Source: Flagellimonas amoyensis
Lineage (GTDB): Bacteria > Bacteroidota > Bacteroidia > Flavobacteriales > Flavobacteriaceae
Direction: 5' to 3'
Assembly: GCF_003058265.1 (NCBI RefSeq)
Contig: NZ_QBUK01000001.1
Location: 537,418-601,417, forward strand
DNA length: 64,000 nucleotides
Part shown: positions 26,942 through 35,572 of the stretch, piece after piece
Position numbering within the stretch: the first letter of the stretch is position 1
Layout: each line of letters begins with the position of its first letter
Made by a program: the position numbers and the translations under genes
The notes under the pieces: model-generated
The model's database searches: none
Told to the model about the DNA's origin: nothing
Seen by the model: only the letters and a program-made list of their open reading frames with translations

Positions 26942-28051
26942 CTAGTCTTTGTCTTTCTTGTTCTTTTGATTGGCCGTTTCCTGCACGTTCTCAAACTCGA
27001 TGTCGTTGTCCACAATCCCTTTGAACGCCTTGATCCAGGCATTTTTAAAGATATTGGTCACCGTGGGCCAGGTCTTCGTTTTCACATCGTTCAGGTCGCC
27101 CTCGATGGGCACTTTGGTGGCGAGGGTGTTCTGCTTGTGGTTCTTCAAAATAAACTTGAAAAAGCCCACGAATCCTTCCCAAAGCACATCCAAAAAGGCG
27201 TCGCCCTTACCAATGAGCTTGGTGTCCTTCAAAATGGGTTTGAGGTAACCTTTCAAGTAGCCATCGGCAATGGCGAGTTCGCTGTAGAGGTTAAAGGTGC
27301 CCTTGTCAAAATCGATGCCGGCGTAGTGGTCCGTAAAATCGTTGAGGGCCGTGGCGTTCGCATTTTCGAGGGAAAGGGCGAGGTCCATATCGGGGATCTG
27401 CTTTACGAGGTCCATCTGGCCCTCCAAATGTAGGTTGCCCCCACCAATGCTGATGGCGTCGGCAGAAAGGTTGCTGGGCAGGCGGGCCTCGGTGCGCACC
27501 ACATTGCGAAGGTTGGTGGCGTAGAGCTCTATTTGGTCAAGATGGAGGTCGATGTTGGGGTCGGCAGTGAGCTGCACAAAGGCCATTTTCCCGGCGTGGA
27601 TCTCCAGTTTGTTGATGTCGATGGGCACCAAATCCGTCAACGCCTTGCTCCAATCGTCGATATCGGCATCGCCCTCGTTTTCCTTTTGTTGGTCCTCGAA
27701 CACATAGATCACCTTGGGGCGGGTCATGTTGATCTCGCTCACCACCTTGCCCTTCAGCAAGGAACTCCACTCGATGGAAATGTTCGTTTTTTCAAAATCC
27801 AGAAAGGGGATTTGGGAACCGGCATTCACCTTGTTGAGGTAGAGGTGATGGATGGTATAGGCCCCGGTGATCAACGACAGGTCAATATCTTCCACCTGGC
27901 CATAATACCCCGGAATATCGGCCAGCACCTTGTTCACGTAATTCTTTACGATATAGGGCAGCACAATGCGGAACGCAATGAGCAGCACGATCAAGATCGC
28001 GGGCAATAGGTACCGTTTCCGTTTGTATATTTTTTTGCGCTGTTTTGTCAT
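26942..28051 (-). CDS. DUF748/AsmA-like membrane-anchored protein
   Basis: 369 aa. The N-terminus is a basic patch and one membrane helix (LLPAILIVLLIAFRIVLPYI), then a long beta-rich region with the DUF748/AsmA flavour: VEDIDLSLITGAYTIHHLYL, SIEWSSLLKGKVVSEI, and the amphipathic MDLVKQIPDMDLALSLENAN. The C-terminus is Lys/Asp-rich. Such proteins span the periplasm and may shuttle phospholipids or affect the outer membrane. Its start overlaps the stop of the 516-aa gene by 4 bases (ATGA), so the two act together. Confidence 0.82.
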   Translation of the reverse strand: MTKQRKKIYKRKRYLLPAILIVLLIAFRIVLPYIVKNYVNKVLADIPGYYGQVEDIDLSLITGAYTIHHLYLNKVNAGSQIPFLDFEKTNISIEWSSLLKGKVVSEINMTRPKVIYVFEDQQKENEGDADIDDWSKALTDLVPIDINKLEIHAGKMAFVQLTADPNIDLHLDQIELYATNLRNVVRTEARLPSNLSADAISIGGGNLHLEGQMDLVKQIPDMDLALSLENANATALNDFTDHYAGIDFDKGTFNLYSELAIADGYLKGYLKPILKDTKLIGKGDAFLDVLWEGFVGFFKFILKNHKQNTLATKVPIEGDLNDVKTKTWPTVTNIFKNAWIKAFKGIVDNDIEFENVQETANQKNKKDKD

Positions 28052-29598
28052 TTCTTTTCCTTTTGTTTTTTGTCCTTGCCCGTCATGGTGTCCACCAAAC
28101 CGTTCCTAACGTTCAGCCATAGGTAGTTGAAGAAGGATTTGTCCGTTCGTCGCTTTACTTTGAATTCCCCATGTCGGTAGCCGTCACCATCTTCCTTGGA
28201 GGTCTTTTTGGCAAAGATGTTCACAATGGTGGTGAGCAGTTTGTTCACGCCCAAGCGGTCTTTTTTCAGCACCACGAACTCAAATTGGTCGTAGGCCATT
28301 TTCATGTCGCCCTTGGATTCCACTTCGTTGCCGCTGAAGGTGAAGTACATTTCGTCTATGGAGCCCTTCACCTCGGCACCCAGATTGGTCTTGAGGAAGG
28401 GGTTGATCTTTTGTGAATTGAATTGCACCAGATTGCCCGTTGCCAAGAAATCGTTGCTCTTGCTCTGCGGGTCGAAGGACCAGTCGAGGGTGAGGAAGCC
28501 ATCACCCATCAACCGGGATGTGGTGGACACGGTGACCATGCCACTGCCCCGACTGTGCAGGTTGGAAATGGTGGCCTGGATCTGGGTGAACCTCAGGCTT
28601 TCGGGGTCCACTTTTTCTTCCAAGCGTTCCTCGTAGGTGATAGTCCCGTCCGAAATACCGATGGAATCCACCTGAAGGTCCATATTGAGGTCACGAAGGG
28701 CCTGATTGTACAGTTTTTTATGAGTGGTGTCGTCCGGCACCAGTTTGTCCCGGTACACCCGGAAAATGGGTTGCTCCAGTTGCAGTTGGGCCAACCGGAA
28801 TTTGGGGAGTCCGTCGCTGTGGCCAAAACTGAACTGTTTCAAACGAAGGGTGTCGATGGTGAGGTCGTAGTGGTCGTGCTCCACCAGCAGTTTTTTGGAC
28901 AGTTCCGCTTGGCTGTATTTGCTTTTCAGCTCCAATTGGTGGATTTGTCCCTCATCGGCATTGAGCTGAATCTGTTGCAGGCGGAGAAACTCGAAAGGCC
29001 CCAGGTCGCAATAGAGCTGCTCTGTCTTCAGTTCATATGCACCATGGGTGAAGGGGAGTTCTTGGGTTGCGGTTCCGTCCATCAAAATGTCTTCCAAGGA
29101 AAAGTCGATGCCCTCGATGTGCAGTTGGATGCTGTCCGACCCTTTGCGGAACTGTTTCAGCTCACCTTTGGTGATGGTGAATTTGTCGATTTCCAAGGGA
29201 GTGGACGGATCAGTCCTCTTTTTTTGGGAATCAGGGCTTTTCTCCTTTTTCTGATAGTTGAAAACAGGTTCTTCCAGATGCAGTTCCGAAATGGCCACTT
29301 TGTTTTTGGTGAGCAGGGCCAAATATCCAAGGCCGGAGAGGGTAACTTCCTTTGCGGCCAGTTCCAGAGTACTGCTGCTGTCCTTGGCGCTGACACCTTG
29401 GAGTTGGATCTTGCCCAAAAGCACATTGGTGCTCAACTTGTCGTAGTGCAACGTGATTTCTTGGGGAATCTCGGTCTTTAGGGCCTGCTTTACCTTTTTG
29501 GTGAAAAGCAGTTGCGCCGTTCCCCATATGCCCAGCAAAAGCACGATGGACCCTAGTAGGATCCTCCTTCGGTTGGATGTATTGTTGTTTTTGGGCAT
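28048..29598 (-). CDS. Large AsmA-like membrane-anchored protein
   Basis: 516 aa. It has an N-terminal membrane helix (ILLGSIVLLLGIWGTAQLLF) and then repeating beta-strand blocks (LHYDKLSTNVLLGKIQLQGV, IEGIDFSLEDILMDGTATQ, ISDGTITYEERLE), the pattern of AsmA/TamB-like periplasmic proteins. A DUF748-like part is seen near the C-terminus (SQKINPFLKTNLGAEVKGSI). The end is basic (TGKDKKQKEKK). It is translationally coupled to the DUF748-like gene. The family is inferred from pattern, not from a sharp motif. Confidence 0.78.
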   Translation of the reverse strand: MPKNNNTSNRRRILLGSIVLLLGIWGTAQLLFTKKVKQALKTEIPQEITLHYDKLSTNVLLGKIQLQGVSAKDSSSTLELAAKEVTLSGLGYLALLTKNKVAISELHLEEPVFNYQKKEKSPDSQKKRTDPSTPLEIDKFTITKGELKQFRKGSDSIQLHIEGIDFSLEDILMDGTATQELPFTHGAYELKTEQLYCDLGPFEFLRLQQIQLNADEGQIHQLELKSKYSQAELSKKLLVEHDHYDLTIDTLRLKQFSFGHSDGLPKFRLAQLQLEQPIFRVYRDKLVPDDTTHKKLYNQALRDLNMDLQVDSIGISDGTITYEERLEEKVDPESLRFTQIQATISNLHSRGSGMVTVSTTSRLMGDGFLTLDWSFDPQSKSNDFLATGNLVQFNSQKINPFLKTNLGAEVKGSIDEMYFTFSGNEVESKGDMKMAYDQFEFVVLKKDRLGVNKLLTTIVNIFAKKTSKEDGDGYRHGEFKVKRRTDKSFFNYLWLNVRNGLVDTMTGKDKKQKEKK

Positions 29599-29651
29599 GA
29601 TGTGTTTTTTTGGTTGAACTGATGGTCTAATCTACGACATAGATCTGTGGT

Positions 29652-30038
29652 TTAGCTTTCCGTGTCCAGAAATGCGGCCACATCGGAGGGGGAGATGATC
29701 TGGATCGCGGTATGGCCGTTCACCAAAATAGGATGTTGGAAGGCCTGTGGGCAATTGGCCAACAATTTGAGCCAATCGTGTGGGTCCTCGATATCGGGAT
29801 CCTTGCCATAGGCCGCTATGAAATCGGGGTGTTGGGTATCGATCAATTGGTGAAGGGGCAGGTCGAGATGATCTGCCAGTTCTGCCCATTGCGTGCCCGT
29901 GACCTTGGTCTTGGCAATATCCACTTCCATGATCTTTTTGTCCGAAGCCTGCACATAGGCCAAAGCCTGTTTGCCAATAGAGGTGACGGAGCTATAATAA
30001 AATTTGATTTCCCGGTCGTTTGTCGCAATTACCCCCAT
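29652..30038 (-). CDS. ArsC/Spx-like thioredoxin-fold protein lacking the catalytic cysteine
   Basis: 128 aa. The ArsC/Spx fold is visible: an opening strand KFYYSSVTSIGKQALAYVQA, the linker MEVDIAKTKVTGTQWAELAD, then LLANCPQAFQHPILVNGHTA and DVAAFL. In true ArsC the first loop reads CxxxR-type (HNPRCSKSR); here the aligned loop SSVTSIGKQ has no cysteine, so arsenate reductase chemistry is not expected. A regulatory or structural role is more likely. It sits 53 bases upstream of the AsmA-like pair on the same strand. Confidence 0.78.
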   Translation of the reverse strand: MGVIATNDREIKFYYSSVTSIGKQALAYVQASDKKIMEVDIAKTKVTGTQWAELADHLDLPLHQLIDTQHPDFIAAYGKDPDIEDPHDWLKLLANCPQAFQHPILVNGHTAIQIISPSDVAAFLDTES

Positions 30039-30127
30039 GATGTTGTGAATTATGGTTTATGCCAAGTTGGGGATTTTTAGGGGGACTCGTTGACGCAATC
30101 CATTTATTTGATGTCGTAAAACAGAAA

Positions 30128-30149
30128 GCGGGGCAATCTCTTGCCCCGC
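30128..30149. terminator. Hairpin GCGGGGCAA/TTGCCCCGC downstream of the HmuY gene
   Basis: A perfect 9-bp stem with loop TCTC. On the minus strand it follows TTTGAGTTAGTTTGTG and is followed by CTTTCTGTTTTA, a modest T-run. It probably ends the TonB receptor-HmuY transcript. Confidence 0.6.
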
Positions 30150-30161
30150 CATTCACACAAA

Positions 30162-30242
30162 CTAACTCAAACTACACGTCAAAAAGGCGATAATGATAAC
30201 AAACAATCCGGTAACTTTGAGCAGTCCGATGAGTCCATCCAT
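30162..30242 (-). CDS. Possible 26-aa hydrophobic peptide
   Basis: ATG at 30242 reads MDGLIGLLKVTGLFVIIIAF then LTCSLS and stops at TAG inside the TTTGAGTTAG motif. It could be a single-span membrane peptide translated from the 3' part of the HmuY transcript, or chance. There is no independent support beyond hydrophobicity and the tidy position between the HmuY stop and the terminator. Confidence 0.25.
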   Translation of the reverse strand: MDGLIGLLKVTGLFVIIIAFLTCSLS

Positions 30243-30275
30243 TAGTTATAATGGACGGAACAATACGTTAGACGC

Positions 30276-31784
30276 TTACAGACGTTCGTAGGTGAACTGG
30301 AAATGTCCCCTTTCCCCTTCGGTGCTGGTATAGGCCGTAAAGTTGAGTTTATAGTAATTGCCATCGGCATCCTTCAGCACATAGTATCGGTCCGTGTTGA
30401 CGACACCTCCAAAAGTATCTCTCCAACCGCTACCCACAACGGCCCTGTTGTCATACACCAAAGCGGATTCGTCCACATCGGCCATGGTGAAATTGGCATA
30501 GGTGGGTACATCTCCTTCAATGGTCACTTGGTACAGCCCTACACCGCCCAAGGTGTTGTGCACCACATAATCGGAGTAGGTCAACCCTGCCACTAGAGGG
30601 CCTTGGGATCCATAATAAGTGAATACTCCCGTGAGATTGATGTCCCATTCTTCGGTGGCAGGTTCCACGCTTACGGTTTCGCCATTGGTCAAACTAAAGG
30701 CAGTAATGTTATGGGCCGCATCTTTGGGAACGTTCACCTCGGAAAAGGCGGTGGTCTCGTTCAAATCGGCATATTGGATGGTATAGCTGTTGCCATCACT
30801 CAATATCCTTACTTTGATAATGTCCCGAAGGTCACCCGTGGTATTGATGCTTCCAGTTTCTGCTGGTTGGGTGGGGATTTCTTTTCCTAGGCTTACCAAA
30901 TAAACATAGTTTTCTTCCGCGGTGGTGGATATTTCGGCAAAGGCGGTCCCTTCCAAGGTGCCTTCGGGGCTATCGGTGAACGAGATGCCTGCTTCAAGGT
31001 CTCCATATTGGTTATAGCCCACGGGCAATCCCACCAACAATTCGGCTACCGTGCTTACATTGACCGTAGAGGGTTGGAACATGGCGTCCAAGGCATTCAA
31101 TTCCATAGGTTCGGGCAAGTCACTGGCTTCAGTGACCGAAAGCAAATCGGTCACCCCCGTAAGTTCCACGGCAGATACGGATAGGGAACTGTTGAGGAAC
31201 ACACGGTTTTCTGTGCCGTTATAGAGTCCAATTTCCCATAGGTCACGTCGCACAGCGGTCTGTATCCCAGTGCTGAAATCAAAATAGACCTGATTGGGCT
31301 GGTTGGACCCCCCGTTTTCCGTATCGATGATGCCACTGGTGGCCGCAATGGGGGTATAGCTCACCAAGGCAGAGGAGGTAGACCCTGTGGACCAATCCGC
31401 ATCGCTAAAACCATCTATGGTAAAGGTGACGGACTTGGTGGTCCCCTCTATGGCATTGGTAAGCTTGTTGAAGGTGAAGCTGGCATTTGTATTGCCTGAT
31501 GCCACGGGCACTGAAATGGTGCCGGAACTTCCATCGGGCGATGTGGTAAAATCTGTTCCGTATTCGGCATTGTCCCCGGAATAGGAAACGGTAATGGTGC
31601 CATTTTCCGAAGCCGCTCGGGAAAAATTCAGGACAATCTCCTTGGAAGTTTCCTCTTCGGTGGTGCTCACTGTGGCGCTGGCAAAAGTGGCCGTGAAATC
31701 GATTAGGTTTTCGCCGTCATCATCACTACAAGAACTGAGGATGAGCATCAATGCAATTGCTTTTAAAAGGATCGTTTTTTTCAT
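30276..31784 (-). CDS. HmuY family heme-binding lipoprotein with Calx-beta-like domain
   Basis: 502 aa. Lipoprotein signal ALMLILSSCSDDD (Cys near residue 19). Residues about 28-130 form a Calx-beta-like domain (TFASATVSTTEEETSKEIVL, GTITVSYSGDNAEYGTDFTT). The HmuY part follows, with VYFDFSTGIQTAVRRDLWEI and LSVSAVELTGVTDL, and continues to about residue 350; the C-terminal 140 residues are a further beta domain ending HFQFTYERL. HmuY proteins grab heme at the cell surface and pass it to the TonB receptor, encoded 5 bases upstream. The location and partner are clear; heme ligands cannot be picked by eye. Confidence 0.85.
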   Translation of the reverse strand: MKKTILLKAIALMLILSSCSDDDGENLIDFTATFASATVSTTEEETSKEIVLNFSRAASENGTITVSYSGDNAEYGTDFTTSPDGSSGTISVPVASGNTNASFTFNKLTNAIEGTTKSVTFTIDGFSDADWSTGSTSSALVSYTPIAATSGIIDTENGGSNQPNQVYFDFSTGIQTAVRRDLWEIGLYNGTENRVFLNSSLSVSAVELTGVTDLLSVTEASDLPEPMELNALDAMFQPSTVNVSTVAELLVGLPVGYNQYGDLEAGISFTDSPEGTLEGTAFAEISTTAEENYVYLVSLGKEIPTQPAETGSINTTGDLRDIIKVRILSDGNSYTIQYADLNETTAFSEVNVPKDAAHNITAFSLTNGETVSVEPATEEWDINLTGVFTYYGSQGPLVAGLTYSDYVVHNTLGGVGLYQVTIEGDVPTYANFTMADVDESALVYDNRAVVGSGWRDTFGGVVNTDRYYVLKDADGNYYKLNFTAYTSTEGERGHFQFTYERL

Positions 31785-31789
31785 TGGTT

Positions 31790-33952
31790 TTAATTAAAAT
31801 TTAGATTGTATAAAAGTTTTAGAAAATAAGATCTCCCATTGCCGAACAAACGGCTGGAGGATACGGAAGAGCCATGGGCACCTGAAGGCACGTCCGAGGC
31901 ATCCACCCGGACGATGTCGAAGATGTTCCTGGCCCCAAGGGTAATGTTGAAATTCTTGGTGATGTTGGTCCTCACCGAGGCATCCATCCACGTGAAATCA
32001 TCGGTCTGCCCGATCACGGGACCGTCCGTATCGTTCAGGACCACTTGCGTCCTTCCGTTGTATTTCAATTGGGCGGACAAAGTGGTGTTGATGGAAGGGA
32101 TGGTATAGCCCACGGAGGACTGCAGGTTGAAACTCCACAAATAATTGCTGTTGCTCGCCAGGGATGCGTCAATGGTCGTGGACTCCCCCAGATAGGTGGC
32201 ACCCAGGGAAAGCTGCCAACGGTCCATGATCAGGGAATTTTCCAACGAAAAGCCCAGGATCTTTGAATAGTCCACATTGGCGAAGGTGAATAGGTTCCTG
32301 TCCTCCTCATCTGTGGTGATCACCGAGGCTATTTTGTCCTTGATGTCAAAATAATAGGACTTGAAAGCGGTTTTCAGCATGCTGCTTTCGCCGAGCCGAA
32401 ACTTGTCCTCCAGGTTCAGGAAAATGGAAATGCCATCTTCGGGGTTTAGATCGGGATTGCCCTGCACATTGTGGTTGGAATCCACAAAGTAGAAGAAAAG
32501 CTCCTCAAAATTGGGGGCCCTGAACGCTGAGCCCAATATGGCCTTTACCTTGAAGGTGTCCGTGATGTCGTACGTGGAGGAAAGGGACCAGATGAGTTTG
32601 TTGCCGAACTGGGAATTGTTCGTGTATCGTGCTCCCGGGAAGAGGGATAACCTATCCGAGAAATTGAAATCGGCCACCCCGAAAAAATCATAGTTCTCCA
32701 AGGTGTTTTCCACCACATCGTTGGAGTACTCACCCGTGGCTATGGCATCAAAACCGGTCTGATGGGTGAACTCGTACCCCAATTGCAGGTTAAAAAAATC
32801 CGATTTGGGGACCATGTTGCCCACAAAGCCCTTGGAGTACCAAATTTCCGAGGATTGGCTAAGGTTGTCCGCTGTGTAGGATTCAATGCCCCGTTGCAGG
32901 ATGTTATAAACGTATTGCTGGTAGTATCGCTTTTGGGTCTGTTGCGAAAAGGAGAGGTTATAGATGGTCTGGCCTTTGAGCGATCCGGAAATGTTGAGGT
33001 TGTTCATCACCCTTTGGGTGTCGAAAGTTTCATCAAGGGCTGTGGGCTCCACCATGCCGGTGTCGCTGTTCAGCCTTCCGGTGACATTGCGGTTATACAC
33101 GGGTACGGCCTCATCATAGTATTGGAACTTGTAGAAAATGTTGTGCTTGCCAAGAGCAGTGTTGAGGTTTCCGAAGGCGGTGAACTGTTCTTTGGGGTTC
33201 CATTCCATGCCCCGAAGTCCATCATTGACCACGGTGTTGTCCTGTATGTTCACATAATTTCTGCCTTGATAGCCATTATGGAAACCCGCAAAATCATTTC
33301 TGGAACCGCCTATGGAAATACTGGTCTTTTCGCTGAGTTGATGGCTCAACTTTGCATTTTGGATATGACGGCCCTTATCGAACCATTCATATTCATCGCC
33401 CACCGTTTCTTCTTGGACGGACAATTGAAGTTGCCATTTGGTATGGTCCAGTCCCCGTTTGGTAACGATGTTGATGACCCCGGCCACGGCATTGTCCCCA
33501 TAGAGCACGCCCATGGAACCTTCCACGATCTCAATCCGTTCCACATCTTCCAGGTTGATCTGTGTGATGTCTATATTGTTGCCCATGCCATTGTCGCTGG
33601 CCATGGGAATGCCGTCGATGAGCACTTTTACATATTGTCCATCCAGACCGAACATGCTGATGGTGGACCTTCCTGTGGATGGGTCGGGGGTGACCGTGAT
33701 GTTGAGGTTGTAGTTAAGGATATCCGCAAGGTTGTTCCCGGCCACTTTGGCAATATCCCTTTGATCCAGGACACCCACGGCAAAAAGTTTTTTGCTGAGC
33801 GACATCACCTGGCTTTCCCCGGTGACCACCACTTCATTAAGGTTTTGCATGGACATGGAGTCTTTTTCCATGGTGTTTTTTTCTTGGGCGTGACCTATCG
33901 CGCAGATAAAGAGGGAAGTAATAAGGAAACCCTTATATTTATTTAGACTCAT
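31790..33952 (-). CDS. TonB-dependent heme receptor (HmuR-like)
   Basis: 720 aa from the ATG at 33952 (MSLNKYKGFLITSLF), preferred over one 7 codons earlier because it starts the signal peptide. TonB-box-like NLNEVVVTGE follows, then a plug domain (DILNYNLNITVTPDPSTGRS, VERIEIVEGSMGVLYGDNAV, GVINIVTKRG) and a 22-strand-type barrel ending in YNLNFN with a terminal aromatic. With HmuY directly downstream, the likely cargo is heme. Divergent from DUF6607. The upstream gap holds a TATATTTG -7 box and an AT-rich palindrome that may be an iron or heme operator. Confidence 0.9.
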   Translation of the reverse strand: MSLNKYKGFLITSLFICAIGHAQEKNTMEKDSMSMQNLNEVVVTGESQVMSLSKKLFAVGVLDQRDIAKVAGNNLADILNYNLNITVTPDPSTGRSTISMFGLDGQYVKVLIDGIPMASDNGMGNNIDITQINLEDVERIEIVEGSMGVLYGDNAVAGVINIVTKRGLDHTKWQLQLSVQEETVGDEYEWFDKGRHIQNAKLSHQLSEKTSISIGGSRNDFAGFHNGYQGRNYVNIQDNTVVNDGLRGMEWNPKEQFTAFGNLNTALGKHNIFYKFQYYDEAVPVYNRNVTGRLNSDTGMVEPTALDETFDTQRVMNNLNISGSLKGQTIYNLSFSQQTQKRYYQQYVYNILQRGIESYTADNLSQSSEIWYSKGFVGNMVPKSDFFNLQLGYEFTHQTGFDAIATGEYSNDVVENTLENYDFFGVADFNFSDRLSLFPGARYTNNSQFGNKLIWSLSSTYDITDTFKVKAILGSAFRAPNFEELFFYFVDSNHNVQGNPDLNPEDGISIFLNLEDKFRLGESSMLKTAFKSYYFDIKDKIASVITTDEEDRNLFTFANVDYSKILGFSLENSLIMDRWQLSLGATYLGESTTIDASLASNSNYLWSFNLQSSVGYTIPSINTTLSAQLKYNGRTQVVLNDTDGPVIGQTDDFTWMDASVRTNITKNFNITLGARNIFDIVRVDASDVPSGAHGSSVSSSRLFGNGRSYFLKLLYNLNFN

Positions 33953-33970
33953 TCTATATAATTGTTGGGG

Positions 33971-34019
33971 CAAATATATATTTTATTTTAATTCAATCTA
34001 AATAAGTTTAGTATTTTTG
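33971..34019. promoter_or_regulatory. Divergent promoters and candidate operator of the heme locus
   Basis: Minus-strand -7 box TATATTTG (33978-33971) for the receptor and plus-strand TATTTTTG (34012-34019) for DUF6607. Between them is the palindrome CTAAA-TAAG-TTTAG (33998-34011). Its place suggests one repressor could control both arms; Fur or DtxR type is a guess. Confidence 0.5.
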
Positions 34020-34056
34020 TACTTTAACATTCTGAAAACAACTAACAGATACCCGT

Positions 34057-34977
34057 ATGAAAAAATCGATTATTTTCTTGATGCTCTTGGTAGGAGGGGC
34101 CTCAATGACACATTCACAGGAAAAGAAGGAACTCGACCGAAAGTCCATCATGGACATGTGCGGTTGTTACGAGGTCACGTTTAAATATACCGAGACTTTT
34201 GCCCCGGAAATCGACTATGAGAAAAAGCTGGACTACACTTCCAAGGCTTTGGAGCTTGCCTTGCCCATCATAGATGAGGAGAACAAAATATCCCTGCAAC
34301 ATTTGTTGGTGATCAATGACAGTACGGTGATCAAGCACTGGAGACAGGATTGGTTGTTCGAGAACCAGAAGGTATTCCACTACAATGGTGGAAATAGCTG
34401 GAACTTTACCCAGTTGCCTGCCGATGCCGTGAAGGGGCAATGGACCCAAAAGGTATACCAAGTGGATGATAGCCCAAGGTATTCCGGTTCTTCCACATGG
34501 GTGCACTATGATGGAAAGCATTTTTGGGAGAACACGAGCGATTCCCCACTGCCCCGAAGGGAGTATTCCAAGCGGAGCGATTACAATGTGATGGCTAGGG
34601 GCAACCGACAGGAAATCACTTCCTATGGATGGTTGCACGAGCAGGACAACGATAAGATCATTCGCGAAGAAGGTGCGGAAGATGTATTGTTGGCGCAAGA
34701 GAAAGGGTTCAATATCTACAAAAAGGTAGCCGATGCAGATTGTAAGGTGGCTACGGACTGGTGGGCAGCCCACAAAGATTTTTGGGCCAAGGCACGTGCC
34801 GCTTGGGACGAGGTCTATGAAAGGGAAGGTGACCTAACGCTTCTGAAGCAAGTGGATGGGCAGCCGTTGTTTGTGCAGTTCTATAGCTTGGAAGAGAAAA
34901 ATGCGGACAAAGGGCAGATCTTAAATGTGATCAACAGCTTTGTTTCGGAGAAAAAAGGGGAAAATGCAGGTAAATAA
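34057..34977 (+). CDS. DUF6607 family protein
   Basis: 306 aa. A signal peptide (IFLMLLVGGASMTHSQ) is followed by the typical KSIMDMCGCYEVTFKYTETF, ALPI...ISLQHLLVINDSTVIKHWRQ, and WVHYDGKHFWENTSDSPLPR. DUF6607 proteins are secreted, function unknown, and often found in Bacteroidota iron or heme loci, as here next to HmuR/HmuY. Its last 14 bases overlap the FMN-binding gene. The cysteines MCGC near residue 31 are conserved-looking and could form a disulfide or bind a cofactor. Confidence 0.85.
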   Translation: MKKSIIFLMLLVGGASMTHSQEKKELDRKSIMDMCGCYEVTFKYTETFAPEIDYEKKLDYTSKALELALPIIDEENKISLQHLLVINDSTVIKHWRQDWLFENQKVFHYNGGNSWNFTQLPADAVKGQWTQKVYQVDDSPRYSGSSTWVHYDGKHFWENTSDSPLPRREYSKRSDYNVMARGNRQEITSYGWLHEQDNDKIIREEGAEDVLLAQEKGFNIYKKVADADCKVATDWWAAHKDFWAKARAAWDEVYEREGDLTLLKQVDGQPLFVQFYSLEEKNADKGQILNVINSFVSEKKGENAGK

Positions 34978-35515
34978 GTTGAGGCTTCCCGGTTTGATGG
35001 CACTTTGTACGGTCTTTTTCTTTCTGGGCTTCAAGGCGGAAAAGATTTCCCCAAAGCTGAAGGAGAAGTTGGACAATGCGGTGCTGACCACATTTGAGGT
35101 AGAGGGCTTTACTTTGGAATTGATGGCCGTGGACCCCAAACTGAACCAAAAAACGCCATCGGAATTGGGAGGGGACAATCTTTTCAAGGTGATTGGCAAT
35201 GGTTCCATCCTAGGCTATGCCTATTTGGGCGAGGCCCCGAGCATGAAGAACATTTTTGATTATGTGGTCCTTTTCAATCCGGATCTGAGCATCAAAAAAT
35301 CAAAAATATTGATATACCGTGAAGATCATGGCCGCCAAGTGGGCAGTCAGCGATGGCTGAAACAGTTCATCGGCAGAAAATCAGGCGAAAGCTTGGCTTA
35401 TGGCGAGGACATTGATGGGATTTCCGGGGCAACGATCTCCGCAAAATCCATGACCTTGGCGGTGAGCAATATCTTGGAAAGTATGCAGGTGTTGCAGGAA
35501 AATAAAGTGTTTTGA
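34964..35515 (+). CDS. FMN-binding (flavinylation-type) membrane-anchored protein
   Basis: 183 aa from the ATG at 34964, which leads into an N-terminal membrane segment (LRLPGLMALCTVFFFLGF). The domain ends with DGISGATISAKSMT near residues 155-168, the (S/T)GAT signature where ApbE attaches FMN to threonine in RnfG/NqrC-type proteins. The preceding strands VVLFNPDLSIKKSKILIYRE fit an FMN-binding domain. It overlaps DUF6607, so it belongs to the heme locus and may pass electrons outward, for example to reduce ferric heme; this is inference. No apbE gene is in the window. Confidence 0.86.
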   Translation: MQVNKLRLPGLMALCTVFFFLGFKAEKISPKLKEKLDNAVLTTFEVEGFTLELMAVDPKLNQKTPSELGGDNLFKVIGNGSILGYAYLGEAPSMKNIFDYVVLFNPDLSIKKSKILIYREDHGRQVGSQRWLKQFIGRKSGESLAYGEDIDGISGATISAKSMTLAVSNILESMQVLQENKVF

Positions 35516-35536
35516 CCAAGTAGGTTCATTTAATTC

Positions 35537-35572
35537 GGAAAGGCCGTTCCATATTGGGGCGGCTTTTTTTTT
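35537..35572 (+). terminator. Terminator after the FMN-binding gene
   Basis: A GC-rich imperfect stem GGCCG/CGGC around a 13-base loop is followed by nine T. It fits the end of the DUF6607-FMN transcript. Confidence 0.6.

Noticed and set aside
32762..33946. 394-codon plus-strand frame inside the heme receptor gene
   Set aside because: Antisense shadow of a clear TonB-dependent receptor.
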